A stretch of 64,000 nucleotides of DNA from Tetraselmis striata (GCA_006384855.1 VCJN01002586.1:157709-221708), one strand, 5' to 3'. Shown: positions 12,821 to 24,222, numbered from the stretch's first letter. Numbers and translations: made by a program. Notes: generated from the sequence alone by a model not told the origin.

Positions 12821-13489
12821 GACGGCTGACCCGTTGAGACCCCTCCCTCGCCGCCGCCTCTGAGCCGCCGCGTCACTCGCCGTGCGATATGCGACAACGC
12901 CTCGCGCGGGCGCACGCACCGCCTCCCCCCTCTCACCACCGAAAGAGCGGGAATAACTGGGTGCGGGTGCAATGCGCAGCTGCTGTGTGAGCTGATCGCG
13001 GGCAGGTGTGCTCTGCTGGCCAGCGACGAGTCGCGGAGTAAGCCTGCCGGATCGGTAATGGTTGGCTTACACTACGGGGACACGGGGTAGAGTCGAGCCG
13101 GATCGGTCCATCCTCCTGTACAATAAGAATTATCCGACAGCAGCATTAGGCAGCAGCCGGAGCACGGAACCACACCGACCGGGATATTGCTGATTTGAAA
13201 AAGGATATAAAATCCGCTGCAGCCGGTTCTCCGCCGTTTTAGTCGCTAATTTCATGAATTAATCCTCCTCAATTGTTAGCGCCCAATAAATCTAAAGCGC
13301 CCCTGTTCCATAGTATCGATGAATGAATATACAAAAAACTGGCTGGCTGCGTTGTTCGCCGCCACTGTCACCGCCAATAAACAGCTGCTCAAACATTATC
13401 ATCATAATCATGCATGCCTCGTTGTCTGTCCGCTTGGGAGAGCGATGGTCTCTTGCTCATGAGGTCCGACTCCGGATGGATTCCCGGCT
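12821..13489. other. Upstream region of eIF2B alpha gene, no gene seen
   Basis: 5' flank of the minus-strand eIF2B alpha gene. It is GC-rich to about 13,050, then AT-richer. No coding sequence is recognised. Confidence 0.4.
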
Positions 13490-13630
13490 CTGTCATGTCT
13501 TGGCAATATCGTCCGGGCCCGTGTCCCGGGTTACTAGTTTATCCGGTTGCTGCATTAGCCCTTCGGGTTCGAATGAGACAACGGTCTACTGCTGGCTATG
13601 CTAGACACTGCGCGGCTCAGGAGGGCAACC
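13490..13630 (+). repeat. Dispersed repeat, copy 1 (pol III B-box-like)
   Basis: This shares an ordered set of matches with the reverse complement of 28,740-28,912: GGCAATATCG, GTGTCCC, TGCATTAGCCCTTC, GGTTCGAATGAG, GGTCTA and GGCTATG. GGTTCGAAT at 13,565-13,574 resembles a pol III B box. It lies directly upstream of the mariner transposase relic, so it could be part of that element or an unrelated SINE-like repeat. Confidence 0.65.
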
Positions 13631-13925
13631 GTTCACGCGGTCTATGAAGACGGCGCCTCTCCGCATCGGGCAAAAATAACAGTAGATGTGGCAAAAATAA
13701 ACGCGCACATCACAATGGTGCACGCACCTCCGTACTCCTCGGATTTGAACCCTATCTAAAATATGTGGAACATAATAGTCGAGGACTTGCTGCGGGGAAT
13801 GAGATTCTAAAGCTTCCGCAACATTGAGAATGCACTCCATCGCAAATGGGGCGATGTATCAATGGAACAATGCAAAAACGGTGCGCCTCTGTCAATGCCC
13901 AAGCGACTATCAAAGCGATTTATTA
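13622..13925 (+). pseudogene. Tc1/mariner-type transposase relic, C-terminal half
   Basis: One reading frame, interrupted by two stops, shows the second catalytic Asp region (EDGASPHRAK), the hallmark PPYSSDLNPI-stop-NMWN (normally SPDLNPIENxW, third acidic residue lost to the stop), then ENALHRKWGDVSMEQCKN and SMPKRLSKRF, the usual C-terminal pattern of Tc1/mariner/IS630 transposases. The catalytic N-terminal half is not recognisable. This is a dead copy. Confidence 0.8.
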
Positions 13926-14610
13926 GCACGGGAGGAGGACACATAGAGCAAAACATATACACACACAAATTAAAGTTGTAAACTGAAAGCCTTTGCCTAC
14001 AAAATCGGCAGTAATACCAAATATGCGCATCATATTTCCATCCCGCTATGGGCGTCAAAAGTAATGAACGGGTAGGTCTTAATCCGTGCGCATAGTGACT
14101 GCACGCCACATGTCGCCAAACTGATTGCTGCGTTGTGAATACATATCCTCATCTTCCCTCGAGCTAGGCGCCCCATAGTAGTCGCACAATGAATGCGATG
14201 GCGTATGGTTCGTGGCCATATACGCATCTACATTTAGAATTGGTGAAATGCTAGATCCTGCCAGACGCAAATGCGTTACATCGCATTTATGCGGTGTACA
14301 TATATGGTGATCTACGGTATTTCTGTGCCCTACTCTGAGACATGCGGGGTCATGTTAAGGCTATCTTGCGCCGCAACCCTATGGCGTATGCGTCGCGACC
14401 CCAGTTTCCCTGCGTTTCACGCAACGATTTTTGTCTCGTAACATGTTGCGAGCCAAGTCACATGTTGCTTCAAGACCACACCCGGCTGAACATCCGTGTG
14501 TGAAAGTATCATCTGCGCGTCGGTGCGTCACCATGTCAGATGGCGGAGAGCCCGTCACCGGGCCGACGCTTGAATCGCTACAAGCAGACTCGAAGATAGA
14601 CCCAATCTAG
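13926..14610. other. Repeat-derived or intergenic, no gene seen
   Basis: AT-rich sequence downstream of the mariner relic and upstream of the gag-like remnant. I see no coding sequence or terminal repeats. Confidence 0.35.
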
Positions 14611-14611
14611 A

Positions 14612-15490
14612 TTGTTGCACGAGCTCACATCGGCGTTGGCCCAATTGACGGCCCGTGATCGTGTTGTTGATGGAGACGGAGCACATGGCTATGGATCCGG
14701 GCAGCGCTTCGCCGGACAGCCGACAAGCAGCGGGGGAGCCGCAGGGCGCCCCGACATGCTAGTAGAGCTAGCCATGAACGGCCGTGTCGGAGCAAAATCC
14801 GCGACTGACGAGGACGACTACAGGCGGTGCCAAAGCTACTTCAACGAGCAACGTCTGGTTACGAGGCCGCTCGACAGGTCAACCGGGTGCGTGTTTCCCT
14901 TCGAGTACCGACATGCTGACGAACGACCACCTCAAGCAGAATGACCGGCGTCTGCCGGCCCAAGAGAAACACCTTTGGATGACGTGTTTGGGGCCCACAT
15001 GGTTGCTTTTTTCGTGGCTCTCGACGAGCTGCTATCTTATGTCCCTGCTGCTAATCAAGACTTCACCACCTACCTCGCGCGAGCCCGGAATCACCCCGAG
15101 GCCATCGACAAGGCGTTTCGCTTATTTCGTCTAGCCCTCCTATGGTGGCTAGACGAGATCAAGCGTGTACACGGTGACCAAGGTGTGATGGACGTATTGA
15201 GAGCCCAGCATTTTCAGGCTGCCGCCGAGCATTTGGGCTCTACGATTTATTTTTGGGGACAAAATGAAGGACTGCTACGACACGTCTGCTACGAAGACAC
15301 GACTGCTACGAGCGTCGTGTCTTCGAGGCGACGGTCGCCAACAACGCAAAAGCTAACACTACTGCTCGGGCGGCGGCGGCGCTCGCTGGACGCGGCCGCG
15401 GGCGTGGCCGCGAAGGTGAGCACGAGTGACGGTGTAGGGCGCCTTTCGTGGGAGCTGCTGGCGTATTGCGAGGTCACCTTTCGGTGACCG
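14612..15490 (+). pseudogene. gag-like ORF remnant of a DIRS-like element
   Basis: Coding-like sequence in shifting frames. The clearest stretch, 14,975-15,400, reads as a helical protein (AFFVALDELLSYVPAANQ, FRLFRLALLWWLDEIKRVHG, VLRAQHFQAAAEHLGSTIYF) without a known enzymatic motif. It ends in a basic Arg-rich region. It precedes a tyrosine recombinase in the same orientation, as gag precedes the recombinase ORF in DIRS-1. The assignment is inferred from position. Confidence 0.4.
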
Positions 15491-15811
15491 CCGCAATCGA
15501 ACCTTGCTGGCAGCTCAGCGGCGCGAAATGAGCGCCTTGTGTCCGGGTCAGATCCCCCCTCCCCCCCCCCCCCCCCCCCCACCTTACATACTTCATTTTG
15601 ACCTTCTTTGGTGCGGCGCTTCTTACAACCACAGCCGATTGCGATTAAACCATCCGCACTTCTGCACATGGCGGCTCAACAATCCGCCTCCCGTATCATA
15701 TCATCACCGCGTCCGTATGTTGTTAAACTACGTGTTACAACTGGTTAGCAACGACCATCTTCCGCGCGTGTATGTTACGCGCGTGACAGGCGCTACGAGC
15801 GCGACGGGCTC

Positions 15812-17230
15812 GTGGGGCGGCCCTCCTACCTGAACCTTGCCCCGCAAACCCGTAATGGTGCCCTCACTAACCCGTCTAGCGATTCCCGACCAACCGCCGG
15901 CAACCTAAACGCCGCAGCCGAGTACTTTGTTGCAATGGACCGGCCCCCTGTTATTCCGTCGGCCAAGCGTCGTACCTACGTAATTGACGAGCCCGAAGCT
16001 GTCGCCCCGCCGTGGGCTTCTTCACTTCGGCCCCGTCTACAACAAGTGTTTGCCTCGGACGAGTCAGGAGAACGGATCCTCGACCTACTCTCCAACTCCC
16101 TCTCCACTACTCAGACGCTCAAGAGCTACGCCGGCAGGCTGTCTCAGTTCGCGGAGTTTTGCCATGATTCCGAGAACATCAGCCCGCTGGAGGGGACCAC
16201 TGCCACTGTCGTCCGGTACGTCGCTTGGATTGGTGAGCGGGGTTACTTTGGGAACGACTAAATCGTTACAACCCTACATGCATGCAATCAACACGTTCGT
16301 CGAACTGCACAACCTCATCGACCCCGTCGATATAAGAACAACTTGCACCTCGCTGCTGCGCGTTGTGGCATGATGCTAAGGCAACGCCGCATGGAGGCTG
16401 TACCTTTGGGAAGTTCGCTGCCTGCTGATGTCGCTTCCAACTTTGTTGAGCGGGCCGAGTTGACTTTGTCTGCTCTCCCACCGAGTATTACACTAGTAGT
16501 CGACTTCTGAGCCCTCGTGGCCTCGGTTGCCAATTTCATGTAATTTGCCAGGGGACTTACTAGCGTGTCTTGCGGGACGTGCATGTCGACGCCTACATAA
16601 TTACTCTGCAGGTGTACCATGAAAAGGGGCGCGCCGGACGGCGCGGCCTCGATGACCTACCCGTGCTGCCCTTTCCAGTGTCGGAGCACCCCCGCGTCGC
16701 GCGTCTCATGCACCACTTCATCGACAACGTCCAGTCTGTCCCCGTGGTCCATGGCTGTCTTGACCGGCGAGACAAACTTCTGAGCGGTCACCCCGAGCGA
16801 GCAGTCCAAGTCTCGGATTGCCGCTACAATGTCGGACTGGCTCGTCTCTACGGCCGTTCGTCTCGTCGTTGGCGCCCCTCCCGGCGGCACGACTTTATGG
16901 GGCTCGCACAGCCTTCGCAAGGGTGCATCATCTGTTGCTAACGCCATCGAAGTCCCGCTGTCTCACATTCACCACCAAGGCGTCTGGGCCACGAACTCCG
17001 ACGTCGTTTTGGACTATAATACATCGACCCAAACGTTCTCCGTTCCTATGGCGCGTGGTTCTTCGGTCACATCGCGCCCCTTCGCCACTTATTCCAAGTT
17101 CATCACGATGACTCCGCAGCAGTGGCCCTCCCGGTGCACCCTTCATGACCTGGCGCTACCTCTTCTTTGTCAGTCTACCGCTCTCTCCGTTCGCTCATCA
17201 CTAGCAAAACCAGACTCAACTTTGAAATGA
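15812..17230 (+). pseudogene. Tyrosine recombinase of a DIRS-like or Crypton-like element, frameshifted
   Basis: The first frame (15,812-16,261) gives an N-terminal SAM-like DNA-binding domain of phage-integrase type (LSTTQTLKSYAGRLSQFAEF). After a frame change at about 16,262 and several stops the catalytic part resumes at 16,829 with SHSLRKGASSVANAI, the HxxR box with the second catalytic Arg, followed by a VVLDYN tyrosine near 17,015. The first catalytic Arg region (16,400-16,800) is in broken frames. Eukaryotic tyrosine recombinases of this kind belong to DIRS/Ngaro retrotransposons or Crypton transposons. No RT lies next to it. Confidence 0.7.
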
Positions 17231-17547
17231 TCTAAACTCGTTTATGGGGTTCTTTCCGTCCTTCCTAACTGCTTTTCCGGCTAGCTACCGTTGCTGCTAA
17301 GCGGTACGGGTTACTCTAGGTCTCCTGTCGTTGCGCCCTTTTGGGTGCAGCACGAGCACACATAATAGCAGCCGTAACAGTTGAGCCTGCCATCTTCCAG
17401 TTTCGCTGCGTTACACCCAGCGGCCCCCTGACTCCGTTTACCCTCCACGTTTTAACATTTTCTTTCACTACACCTTCTTGCCAATTTCGGCTCTTTTCCT
17501 TGTAAACCAGCCTTCGCAACTTTCTTGGCAAAACCAGACTCAACTTT
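17204..17547 (+). repeat. Split direct repeat at recombinase 3' end
   Basis: The identical 20-mer GCAAAACCAGACTCAACTTT occurs at 17,204-17,223 (last recombinase codons) and 17,528-17,547. Such repeats at the 3' side fit the internal complementary or split repeats of tyrosine-recombinase elements, but the element ends are not defined. Confidence 0.55.
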
Positions 17548-17781
17548 TAAGTCGGTACTATTTACAGTAGTAATCTACTAGTATTGGTGTGAATTACAAA
17601 AGGACCAGTAACGAATCCACCGCGCGCTATTAATTCATAAAAGGAGTAGCTGACATAAAAGCAGTAGCGTGGTGCGCCGCGAACTCCACATCGCTAACCC
17701 GCACTCCTCCCTCTCCACCAGCCCACCCCGCCCTGCGCCTCCCTCCCCCGTCACCCCGGTCACCCCACCCGCACAGCAATC

Positions 17782-18189
17782 ATGTCATCCTCGGGCTTCC
17801 GGGCAGGCCGGACCCTGCTCAGCCGCGGCATTGCCGCCGCGGCCTCCTCCGCCGGGCGTGGCGGCTTAGGGTTGGCGCCCCCCGCCATCGCCGCCTCCGC
17901 GGGCGCCCCCCCCACGCTGGCCTCCGCGCTGCTGGCCGGCCCCCAGCGCGGCAGCAGCCTGCTGCCGCTGGCCGCGCGCGGCATGGCGGGCGGTTCCTCG
18001 GGGGAGGCCGTCACCTACGCGGGGCTGACCCTGCACAAGCCGGCCGCCTGGCAGAAGAACACGGGCACGGCGATGGCGGCCATCATGTGGTTCTGGGTGT
18101 TTGTGCGCCTCTACCACGACTGGGACCTGCTCATCTTCGGCCCCGAGATCCACCTCAAGCACGACGACCACGACGAGGAGCACCACTGA
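17782..18189 (+). CDS. NDUFB2: Mitochondrial complex I subunit NDUFB2 (plant type)
   Basis: Single-exon 135-residue protein. Residues 1-70 form an Arg/Ser/Ala-rich mitochondrial presequence. The mature part has TYAGLTLHKPAAWQKNTGT, then one membrane helix (AMAAIMWFWVFVRLYHDWD) and a His/Asp-rich tail (KHDDHDEEHH). This matches the small accessory NADH dehydrogenase subunit NDUFB2 of plants (TYKG...H.P..WH...G...AVMWFWV...H-rich tail). It acts in the membrane arm of complex I. The start is the only ATG in frame before the presequence. Confidence 0.85.
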   Translation: MSSSGFRAGRTLLSRGIAAAASSAGRGGLGLAPPAIAASAGAPPTLASALLAGPQRGSSLLPLAARGMAGGSSGEAVTYAGLTLHKPAAWQKNTGTAMAAIMWFWVFVRLYHDWDLLIFGPEIHLKHDDHDEEHH

Positions 18190-18366
18190 GCAGCAGCCGC
18201 TGCGGACGGACGGGCTGCCGGGAGCATGGACAGACAGGACAGGGCAACAGTCGGCGGGGTGCAGTGGTTGCCAGGCGCCATGCTCCAAGCCCACACCTCA
18301 TTACACACCGACCCCAGCTTCTCCTCCTGAATGCGAGCCGCCGTGACAGCAACATCGCTACGCTGC

Positions 18367-18371
18367 TGTAA
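18367..18371 (+). terminator. Putative poly(A) signal TGTAA of NDUFB2
   Basis: TGTAA lies about 178 nt after the stop codon, the expected place for a chlorophycean 3' end. Confidence 0.5.
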
Positions 18372-18915
18372 TATGGCCCCCTAGCTGCGCGCCATGTATT
18401 ATTCCCACCCGTATCCCCCCCCCCCCCCCCCCCCCTTGCCGTGCCACATCTCTGGTAACATGATCTACCAAACATGTGTCTGCAGCGCCATGGCCAGGGC
18501 AGGGCGGAGGAAGGAGGGGGGGGGGTCACTCCCCTGGAAGGTGGACGCTGGGAGGGGGGCGGCTGAGCACAATCACGGGCATTTGGCAGCCAGCCAGCCA
18601 CTGGAGCGCCTGTTTGATGGGCAGGCAAGAGGAGGAGGGGTCCCGGGGGGGGGGGGGGGGGGCAGAGTCAGAGTCCAGAGGGATGGCACCGGTATGGTAT
18701 GCAAGTGCCGTTCCTCGAGGAGCGGGTGTTCAAACGCGGGGCACTACCGGCACATGCCCGCCGCCAATGCATCGGTGCACCTGCGTACCGCCAACGGGGC
18801 GCAGAGGCATGCGGCCCCAGCAACAGGCAGGGAAGGCACCGACCCCGCGAGTCGCGCCACGGCATTGGACTCCATCGGTGCATGACGGCGCGCGGCAGCT
18901 GGCAAATTGAGGAAA
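18372..18915. other. Intergenic, no gene seen
   Basis: Contains a poly-C run (18,418-18,434), a poly-G run (about 18,645-18,662) and GC-rich sequence without recognisable coding content. Confidence 0.4.
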
Positions 18916-19359
18916 TCAGTCTGAAGGAATGGAAACGAAAGGAAAGAGTTTCGACAGCCGGCACGCATTTGCATCGGCTGGCCGCCGCAGGACGGGGCAC
19001 CTCGCCGGGGGCAACATCACCCATGTCACCGCGCCCTTTCTTATGGAGTGCGAAACTCCCCGGGCAGGTATGGAGCGCCCGGCGCTGGACGCGAATCTGG
19101 ACATCACGTCATCTGGACTCACCAGCAATGGAGTATTTTTTCCTGCCACCGGGAGAGGACCGCTAACAGTGAGAGCCTTGCAGCACCTCTCGAGCGCGGC
19201 CTTATCGGGCAGCAACCCGGATACGGGATGCCCTGCATGGGCATTCTGTCGGCCTTGAGAGGGCTGCACGCCATGCGATTTGGTTAGTGTTGAAGGAGGA
19301 CAAGACGGTGATAGTGCGGCGCCCCCCCGCTTCCCTCGTCCCGCCACACGATCGTCCAC
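18916..19359 (-). pseudogene. Possible tyrosine-recombinase C-terminal relic
   Basis: A 147-codon minus-strand ORF contains GVSHSIRKGAVTWVM, which resembles the HxxR box of eukaryotic tyrosine recombinases (compare SHSLRKGASSVA at 16.9 kb). No catalytic Tyr can be placed after it and the rest is not recognised. Chance similarity is possible. Confidence 0.3.
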
Positions 19360-20113
19360 TGTGTCACCCTGACCGCCACTTTGGCAACCCTACACCCCCA
19401 CACCGCACGCTGCACAGTTGTCAGTGTCCCCCCCCCCCCCCCGCTCTTCATCCTGATATGTTCTTTACGTTGAATTCGCGGCGCGTGCGGCGTTGGTGTT
19501 GATTGTCTTGAAGCCCCCCCCCAAGTGGACCCTAGGCGGGGTTGTGCAGCCGGGCCGAAACACAGCTGGCCTGGTTCGCCCGGGAACAAAGTTTGTAGCA
19601 AATTTCACTCCGCAAGACGATTGCGCTATGAATTAATCGGGGCGCCAACCTCGTCAGGGACTGAAACAGTCCACAGACCGCAGCTCAAGCAAGATGAAGC
19701 CCCTCTGCTGGTGGTGGCCCGGAGGGGGGGGGGGGGGGGGGGGGGATGGAATTGGTCTCGTGGAATGTCTGGCGGCATTTTGCTTGATGACACTAATGGA
19801 GTTGGCCCCGAGACGACGTGGGTCATCACTAGATTGCCGCCGCACCGGTGCCGGAAGGGTGTTCTTTCCGTACCCCAGGGGAGGAAGGCAATCATGGCCG
19901 TCCAAGCGGATACGCCGGCAACGTGCGTGAGCACAGTCAGCCATCTTCCAAGCCCACACTGTCGGTGCTTTGGCACGGATTTCGCCAGGAACGTTCGGAA
20001 ATGATTGCCCCCCCCGGGTGAGAGACCTTCCCGGCTAGCACCTCGTAAGAGATTATAACGCATAGTCCCCGCGGCGTGCGCCCTGCTTTCCAGAGGGGCC
20101 GGCGCGAGGCTCG
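19360..20113. other. Intergenic, no gene seen
   Basis: Poly-C at about 19,429-19,442 and poly-G at about 19,724-19,745. Several ORFs span these tracts and are low-complexity artefacts. Confidence 0.4.
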
Positions 20114-20535
20114 CTAACTATCCAACGATAAGTGCCGCTCCGCAGCGGTCAGCGCCGCCCCGTCCGCCGCGAGCGCGAGCTCTAGCTGCGTCGCGCGGGG
20201 CGGCTTGACGCGCGCCGCCTCAAACATGCCGGCATCCCAGCGGCGCAGCGCCTTGGTCACGTAGCGCGCCACGATCATGTGCACGCCCGACGCGCCCTCC
20301 ACTGCAAACCCGTCCTCGAAGTACACCTGCGACACACAAGAGGGCAGAGACGGCAGTGGGCGGGGATGGAGACCCCGGCGGGGGACGGTGACATTGTCAG
20401 CTGCCGCGCTGCTTGCCAAGTTGCTGGATACATATGTATAACGCCCTGCCACTATGCAGCGGGTATACTCATACAAGAGGACTACCGGCGGCATAACATT
20501 ATGTACAACACAACTACCGTTGTTGACCGCCTAGC

Positions 20536-20566
<31 letters not shown>

Positions 20567-22702
20567 GATAGAATAGCCAAATGCACTGAATGCGCCACGA
20601 TCAAACCGCAGCGTTTTCACCGGAATGCCGCAAAGCAGTTGATTGTTTCCCAGCGCACAAAGGCAGCTGATCAAGTTTTAGTTTCGTTGAAAAATCGCAA
20701 GATATGCATCGCTCAACAAGTCATCCTTCTTCCACTGGCCCACCGCCAGACTCCTCTGCTCGTACGGTCCCGGCAGCAGCACCTCTCACCTTGCCGGCGA
20801 GGAAGTCCACCACCTCCGGCCCCCACAGCAGCGCCCCCAGGCGCCCGGCGCGCTGCATCTGCCAGGTGAGGCGGCGCAGGTGCATCCCCACCACCTGCCG
20901 GGCAGCACACGCCAAGCTCCGTGTTGGCGGGCTAGGGAAGGCGCAGCAGTGTCTCACCAAGGAGCAAAGAGGCAGGAAAAGGGGGTTGGGAGGGGGGGGG
21001 GGGGGGGGGGCTCGCCTGCTCGACATGTATGTGCTCCAGCGGGAAGAAGGGCACGAAGGCGTCGACAAGGTTGACCAGCCGGCTGGCCTCCACATGGCTA
21101 AGGCAGTCCAGCGCCATCGTCTCCACAAACATGCGGTCCTTGAGCGCGCTCGTGACCGCCTCCAGCGGCACCTGTGCACCCCACCCGAGCACAGCGCCCG
21201 GCGGTCAACTCACCAACCAACACCCGCTTGTGCGCGTGAGCACCTGAGCAGCTGGTGGGTCTAGGGAGAGGACAGGGCTCATAGTGGCGGCAGCATCTCC
21301 TCCATCCGCCTCTACTCCCCCCCTACCTCCCCCCTCTTTCGGCTCCCCCCGCGTCGGTCCCTTCCCCCTTCTGCCACAGTTGGTGAGGCGCACCTGCGAT
21401 CGGTCTCCGGCCTGCTGGAGCTGCGTCACGGTGTCGAGGTAGCCGGTGTTGGACTCCAGGATCACGATGGACCTGATGCCGGCGGGCGGAACCACGGGCG
21501 CGTCAGGGTGTGCGGCGCCCAGCCTCCCAGTGTGAGGGACGCTGCAGCATCCCGGAGAGCAACATCTATGCCGGCTATGTTCATGCACATACACGGACAG
21601 AGACAAACACACATACGGTGATTGCGCTCAAGCCACGCCTTTCGTGAACAATGACACCCTGCCATGTGCATTATTCACGGCAATAGGCTTGATCAATTGC
21701 CTGGGAAGCGAGAGGGGGGCGGGGGGGGGGGGGGGGGGGTTGGAGGCAGGCAGCGCACCTGCTCAGCCCCAGCGTGGTGTTCTGGTCCCCATGCAGCAGC
21801 AGGTGGCGTAGGAACTGCCGCGACTCGCAAGAGGCCTGCCGCCGCGCAATTGCCCCGCATCCGTCAGCCGCCTCCTTGCATGCCAAGGGGGCGAGCCACA
21901 ACCAGTTGGAGGGGGGGGGGGGGGGGGGGGGGACACCTTGTCAAACTCCTCGACCACCACTAATGCCTCTTTGTACGCGTGGAAGTGGTTTAGCAGCGTG
22001 TGCCGCAGCATGATGTGTTGCTCCGCTGCCTCCCCCGCCAGAAAGTCCATCCCAAAGACAATCTGTTGGTGCACACCGGGGGGCTCAGAGTGGGCCGCGC
22101 TGTGGGCCTGGCAGCTTGGCAATTAAAATGGAGGCGGAGGGGGCGTGCCTTGTACGCCGGGCAGTGGTACCCGGGGCACTCGTACTGCCCGTCGGTGAGG
22201 TTGTACAGCGCCTGAGCCGCCAGCAGGTGGAAGTAGGACTTGCCCACGCCGGGCGGGCCGTGCACGGAGAGCACCAGCGGCCGCTGCGGGTGCGTGTCCG
22301 CCAGGTGCGCGCACACCGCGTCCGCCGCCGCCTCCACGGCCGGCGCCTGCCCCGCCAGGTGGCTGCCCAGGTGGCGCTCCAGGCGGGGGCAGGCACCTGG
22401 CACGTACTCCCGCGCCGGGCCTGCCCCGGCGCACAGTGTCAAGGGCGGGCAAATACGCTTGATGAGGCCTGAGCACAGTGGCATACTGGCATGAGGGTCG
22501 ACAATGCTCATGCATTTGCAACCCCCGCTCTCCTTCTCCATGCACCTATTTCCTTAAGCCCCCCCCCCCCGCCCCCCCCCACTCCCCACCCTTTGTTCCC
22601 CGCCTCAATGCACCGACATTTCAAAAAGGCCACTTTTACCTCAATGCACCCACGCTTGGACAAGCTCCCCCTCTCTATAATGCACAACACATACAGCGCC
22701 CC

Positions 22703-22734
<32 letters not shown>

Positions 22735-22735
22735 A

Positions 22736-22768
<33 letters not shown>

Positions 22769-22925
22769 CGCAGGCAAAGTAGGCTGACAGTCAGCGGCAT
22801 GCCGCCGGGAGAGAGATGCCGCCATGATGTGGAATTCCCAGGAGCGAATGAGTCGCCGCACCTCGGAACACTTGCCACGCCATGGCCGCGATGGCCACCA
22901 CCCCGGACAGCGTGAATAGCTCCAT
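20114..22925 (-). CDS. Torsin-like AAA+ ATPase
   Basis: Torsins are AAA+ ATPases of the ER and nuclear envelope lumen. Exons on the minus strand: 22,858-22,925 (MELFTLSGVVAIAAMAWQVF, a signal-anchor-like helix); about 22,152-22,425 with Walker A GPPGVGKS in LVLSVHGPPGVGKSYFHLL; about 21,950-22,066 with Walker B ALVVVEEFDK; about 21,761-21,820; about 21,400-21,482 (IRSIVILESNTGYLDT, sensor-1 region with Asn); about 21,020-21,172 containing FVPFFPLEHIHVEQ, very like the torsin FLPLxxxHV motif; about 20,790-20,900; and 20,114-20,328 (C-terminal lid region). Walker A has the ordinary GKS rather than the GKN of animal torsins, and Walker B reads EE rather than DE. Poly-C lies in four introns. The first exon is the least certain. 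Confidence 0.75.
22700..22768. repeat. (CT)n-(CA)n microsatellite
   Basis: About 18 CT units run into about 14 CA units, inside the first intron of the torsin-like gene. Confidence 0.95.
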
Positions 22926-23299
22926 CTCCCCCGCGAGTCGCCGAGGGGAGATGAGCCCCGGTGAGCAGGCTATCGGCTGCGCACCCTCCCTCGGCAGTGC
23001 GCGCCAGCTGCCAGACGCAACTCACTTCAGCCCGGCTGGGCCTTGTCAGGATGTCAGTTACTTAGCGGCTAAGCCGTATTCCCGCTTTGACGGATTCCTC
23101 CACTCCACAAGAATTAAGCAGCACTGGAGTCCAGTCCTTCCGCCATTCTGAGAGAAGCGGCGACCGGTACAGGTACTGGCAGTCGTTTGCCCGACGACGA
23201 CGCTGGCGCGCGACGACAGCAATAGTCGCTAGAACATCCGACGATAGTCGCTACAGGTAGTTGTTTTCCCGCCCCCGGCAATGGCGGACTGGCAACAGT
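22926..23299. other. Upstream region of torsin-like gene, no gene seen
   Basis: 5' flank of the torsin-like gene up to the left end of the 23.3-kb TIR element. Two copies of the short motif ATAGTCGCTA lie around 23,224-23,252. Confidence 0.35.
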
Positions 23300-24222
23300 G
23301 ACCCCCGTCCTATCCTAACGAAATAGCGATCCTGACTAATTTGGTAACCCGTACATTAAAAGGTCGTGGCCGTAGGATCCTTGATGACGTCAGTACTGGC
23401 TAATCGTACGGTCCAGATCCCATAGTGATTTGGAAAACCAAATCGCTATTTGGTCATCGCGGGTGTTCGGATTGGTGGTCAAATCACGAGGCTCCAGTAA
23501 TTCGGACCTCGGCGAGTGACGAAATCACTCGCGTTTCCTATTTGGTCGCGTAACGGTCGGTACGTCAAAGAGGCTGAATGGACGGCGCACAGGCGCCCAT
23601 CGTTCATCGCACGGCTCGCAGCTTTCGTGTGTAACGAACTCGCCGCCGCCCACGGGTGGCCCACCTGCGGCCCGCGCCCCACCCGTGGCACACCAACCAG
23701 TCCACCACCCGGCCGCCATTACCCGTCTACTGCGTGTTCGGCCGCCTACGTCGAGGCGACCGCCCCAACCCGAAAGTCAGTCAACGTTTCTCGCCTAGGG
23801 GCTATTGCTAGCGTACAGGAAGAGGACAGTCTCTTTGCTCTCATCCCAACCGATGACGACGAGGAACACACGGCGCCATGGCGGGCGGCGAGCAGTCGGC
23901 CGCGCCCGCCGTGTGTGCGCCAGTCCGAGCGGCGCCATGGTGGTAGGCGGGTGCCACATATGTAGGCGGCGCAATGCGATATACCATCAGTGAGTACGGA
24001 CACAATGCGCACGGGCGGGGCTCCGAGCCGCTAACCACAGCGGCGGGCGCGGCGGGGGGGAGCGGCTACCGTTACGGGCGCGGATGGCGTAATCAATTGA
24101 AATCGCGAAATATGCAGACACGGTCGCTATTTGGTCAGGATAGGATGCATTCCTGCATGCTATTCTCGTAGGGGCAAAATCAGGTTTCAAAATCAGTGAT
24201 TTGGTTAGGATAGGACGGCGGT
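23300..24222. mobile_element. Non-autonomous TIR DNA transposon, about 0.92 kb
   Basis: The left end ACCCCCGTCCTATCCTAAC (23,301-23,319) matches the reverse complement of the right end at about 24,200-24,223 (ACCGCCGTCCTATCCTAAC). A second inner inverted match links TCCTATCCTAACGAAATAGCG (23,309) with 24,125-24,147. TATTTGGTC recurs inside at about 23,451, 23,539 and 24,128 as possible subterminal sites. The internal ORF (23,516-23,965) shows no transposase motif. A target-site duplication could not be fixed, so the exact ends are provisional. Confidence 0.6.

Noticed and set aside
13564..13577. Possible tRNA gene (GGTTCGAAT T-loop motif)
   Set aside because: No acceptor-stem pairing or anticodon arm could be arranged around it; treated as a B-box-like motif of a repeat.
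19525..20063. ORFs of 145-159 codons on both strands
   Set aside because: They span a poly-G/poly-C tract, have no family resemblance and overlap each other antisense.
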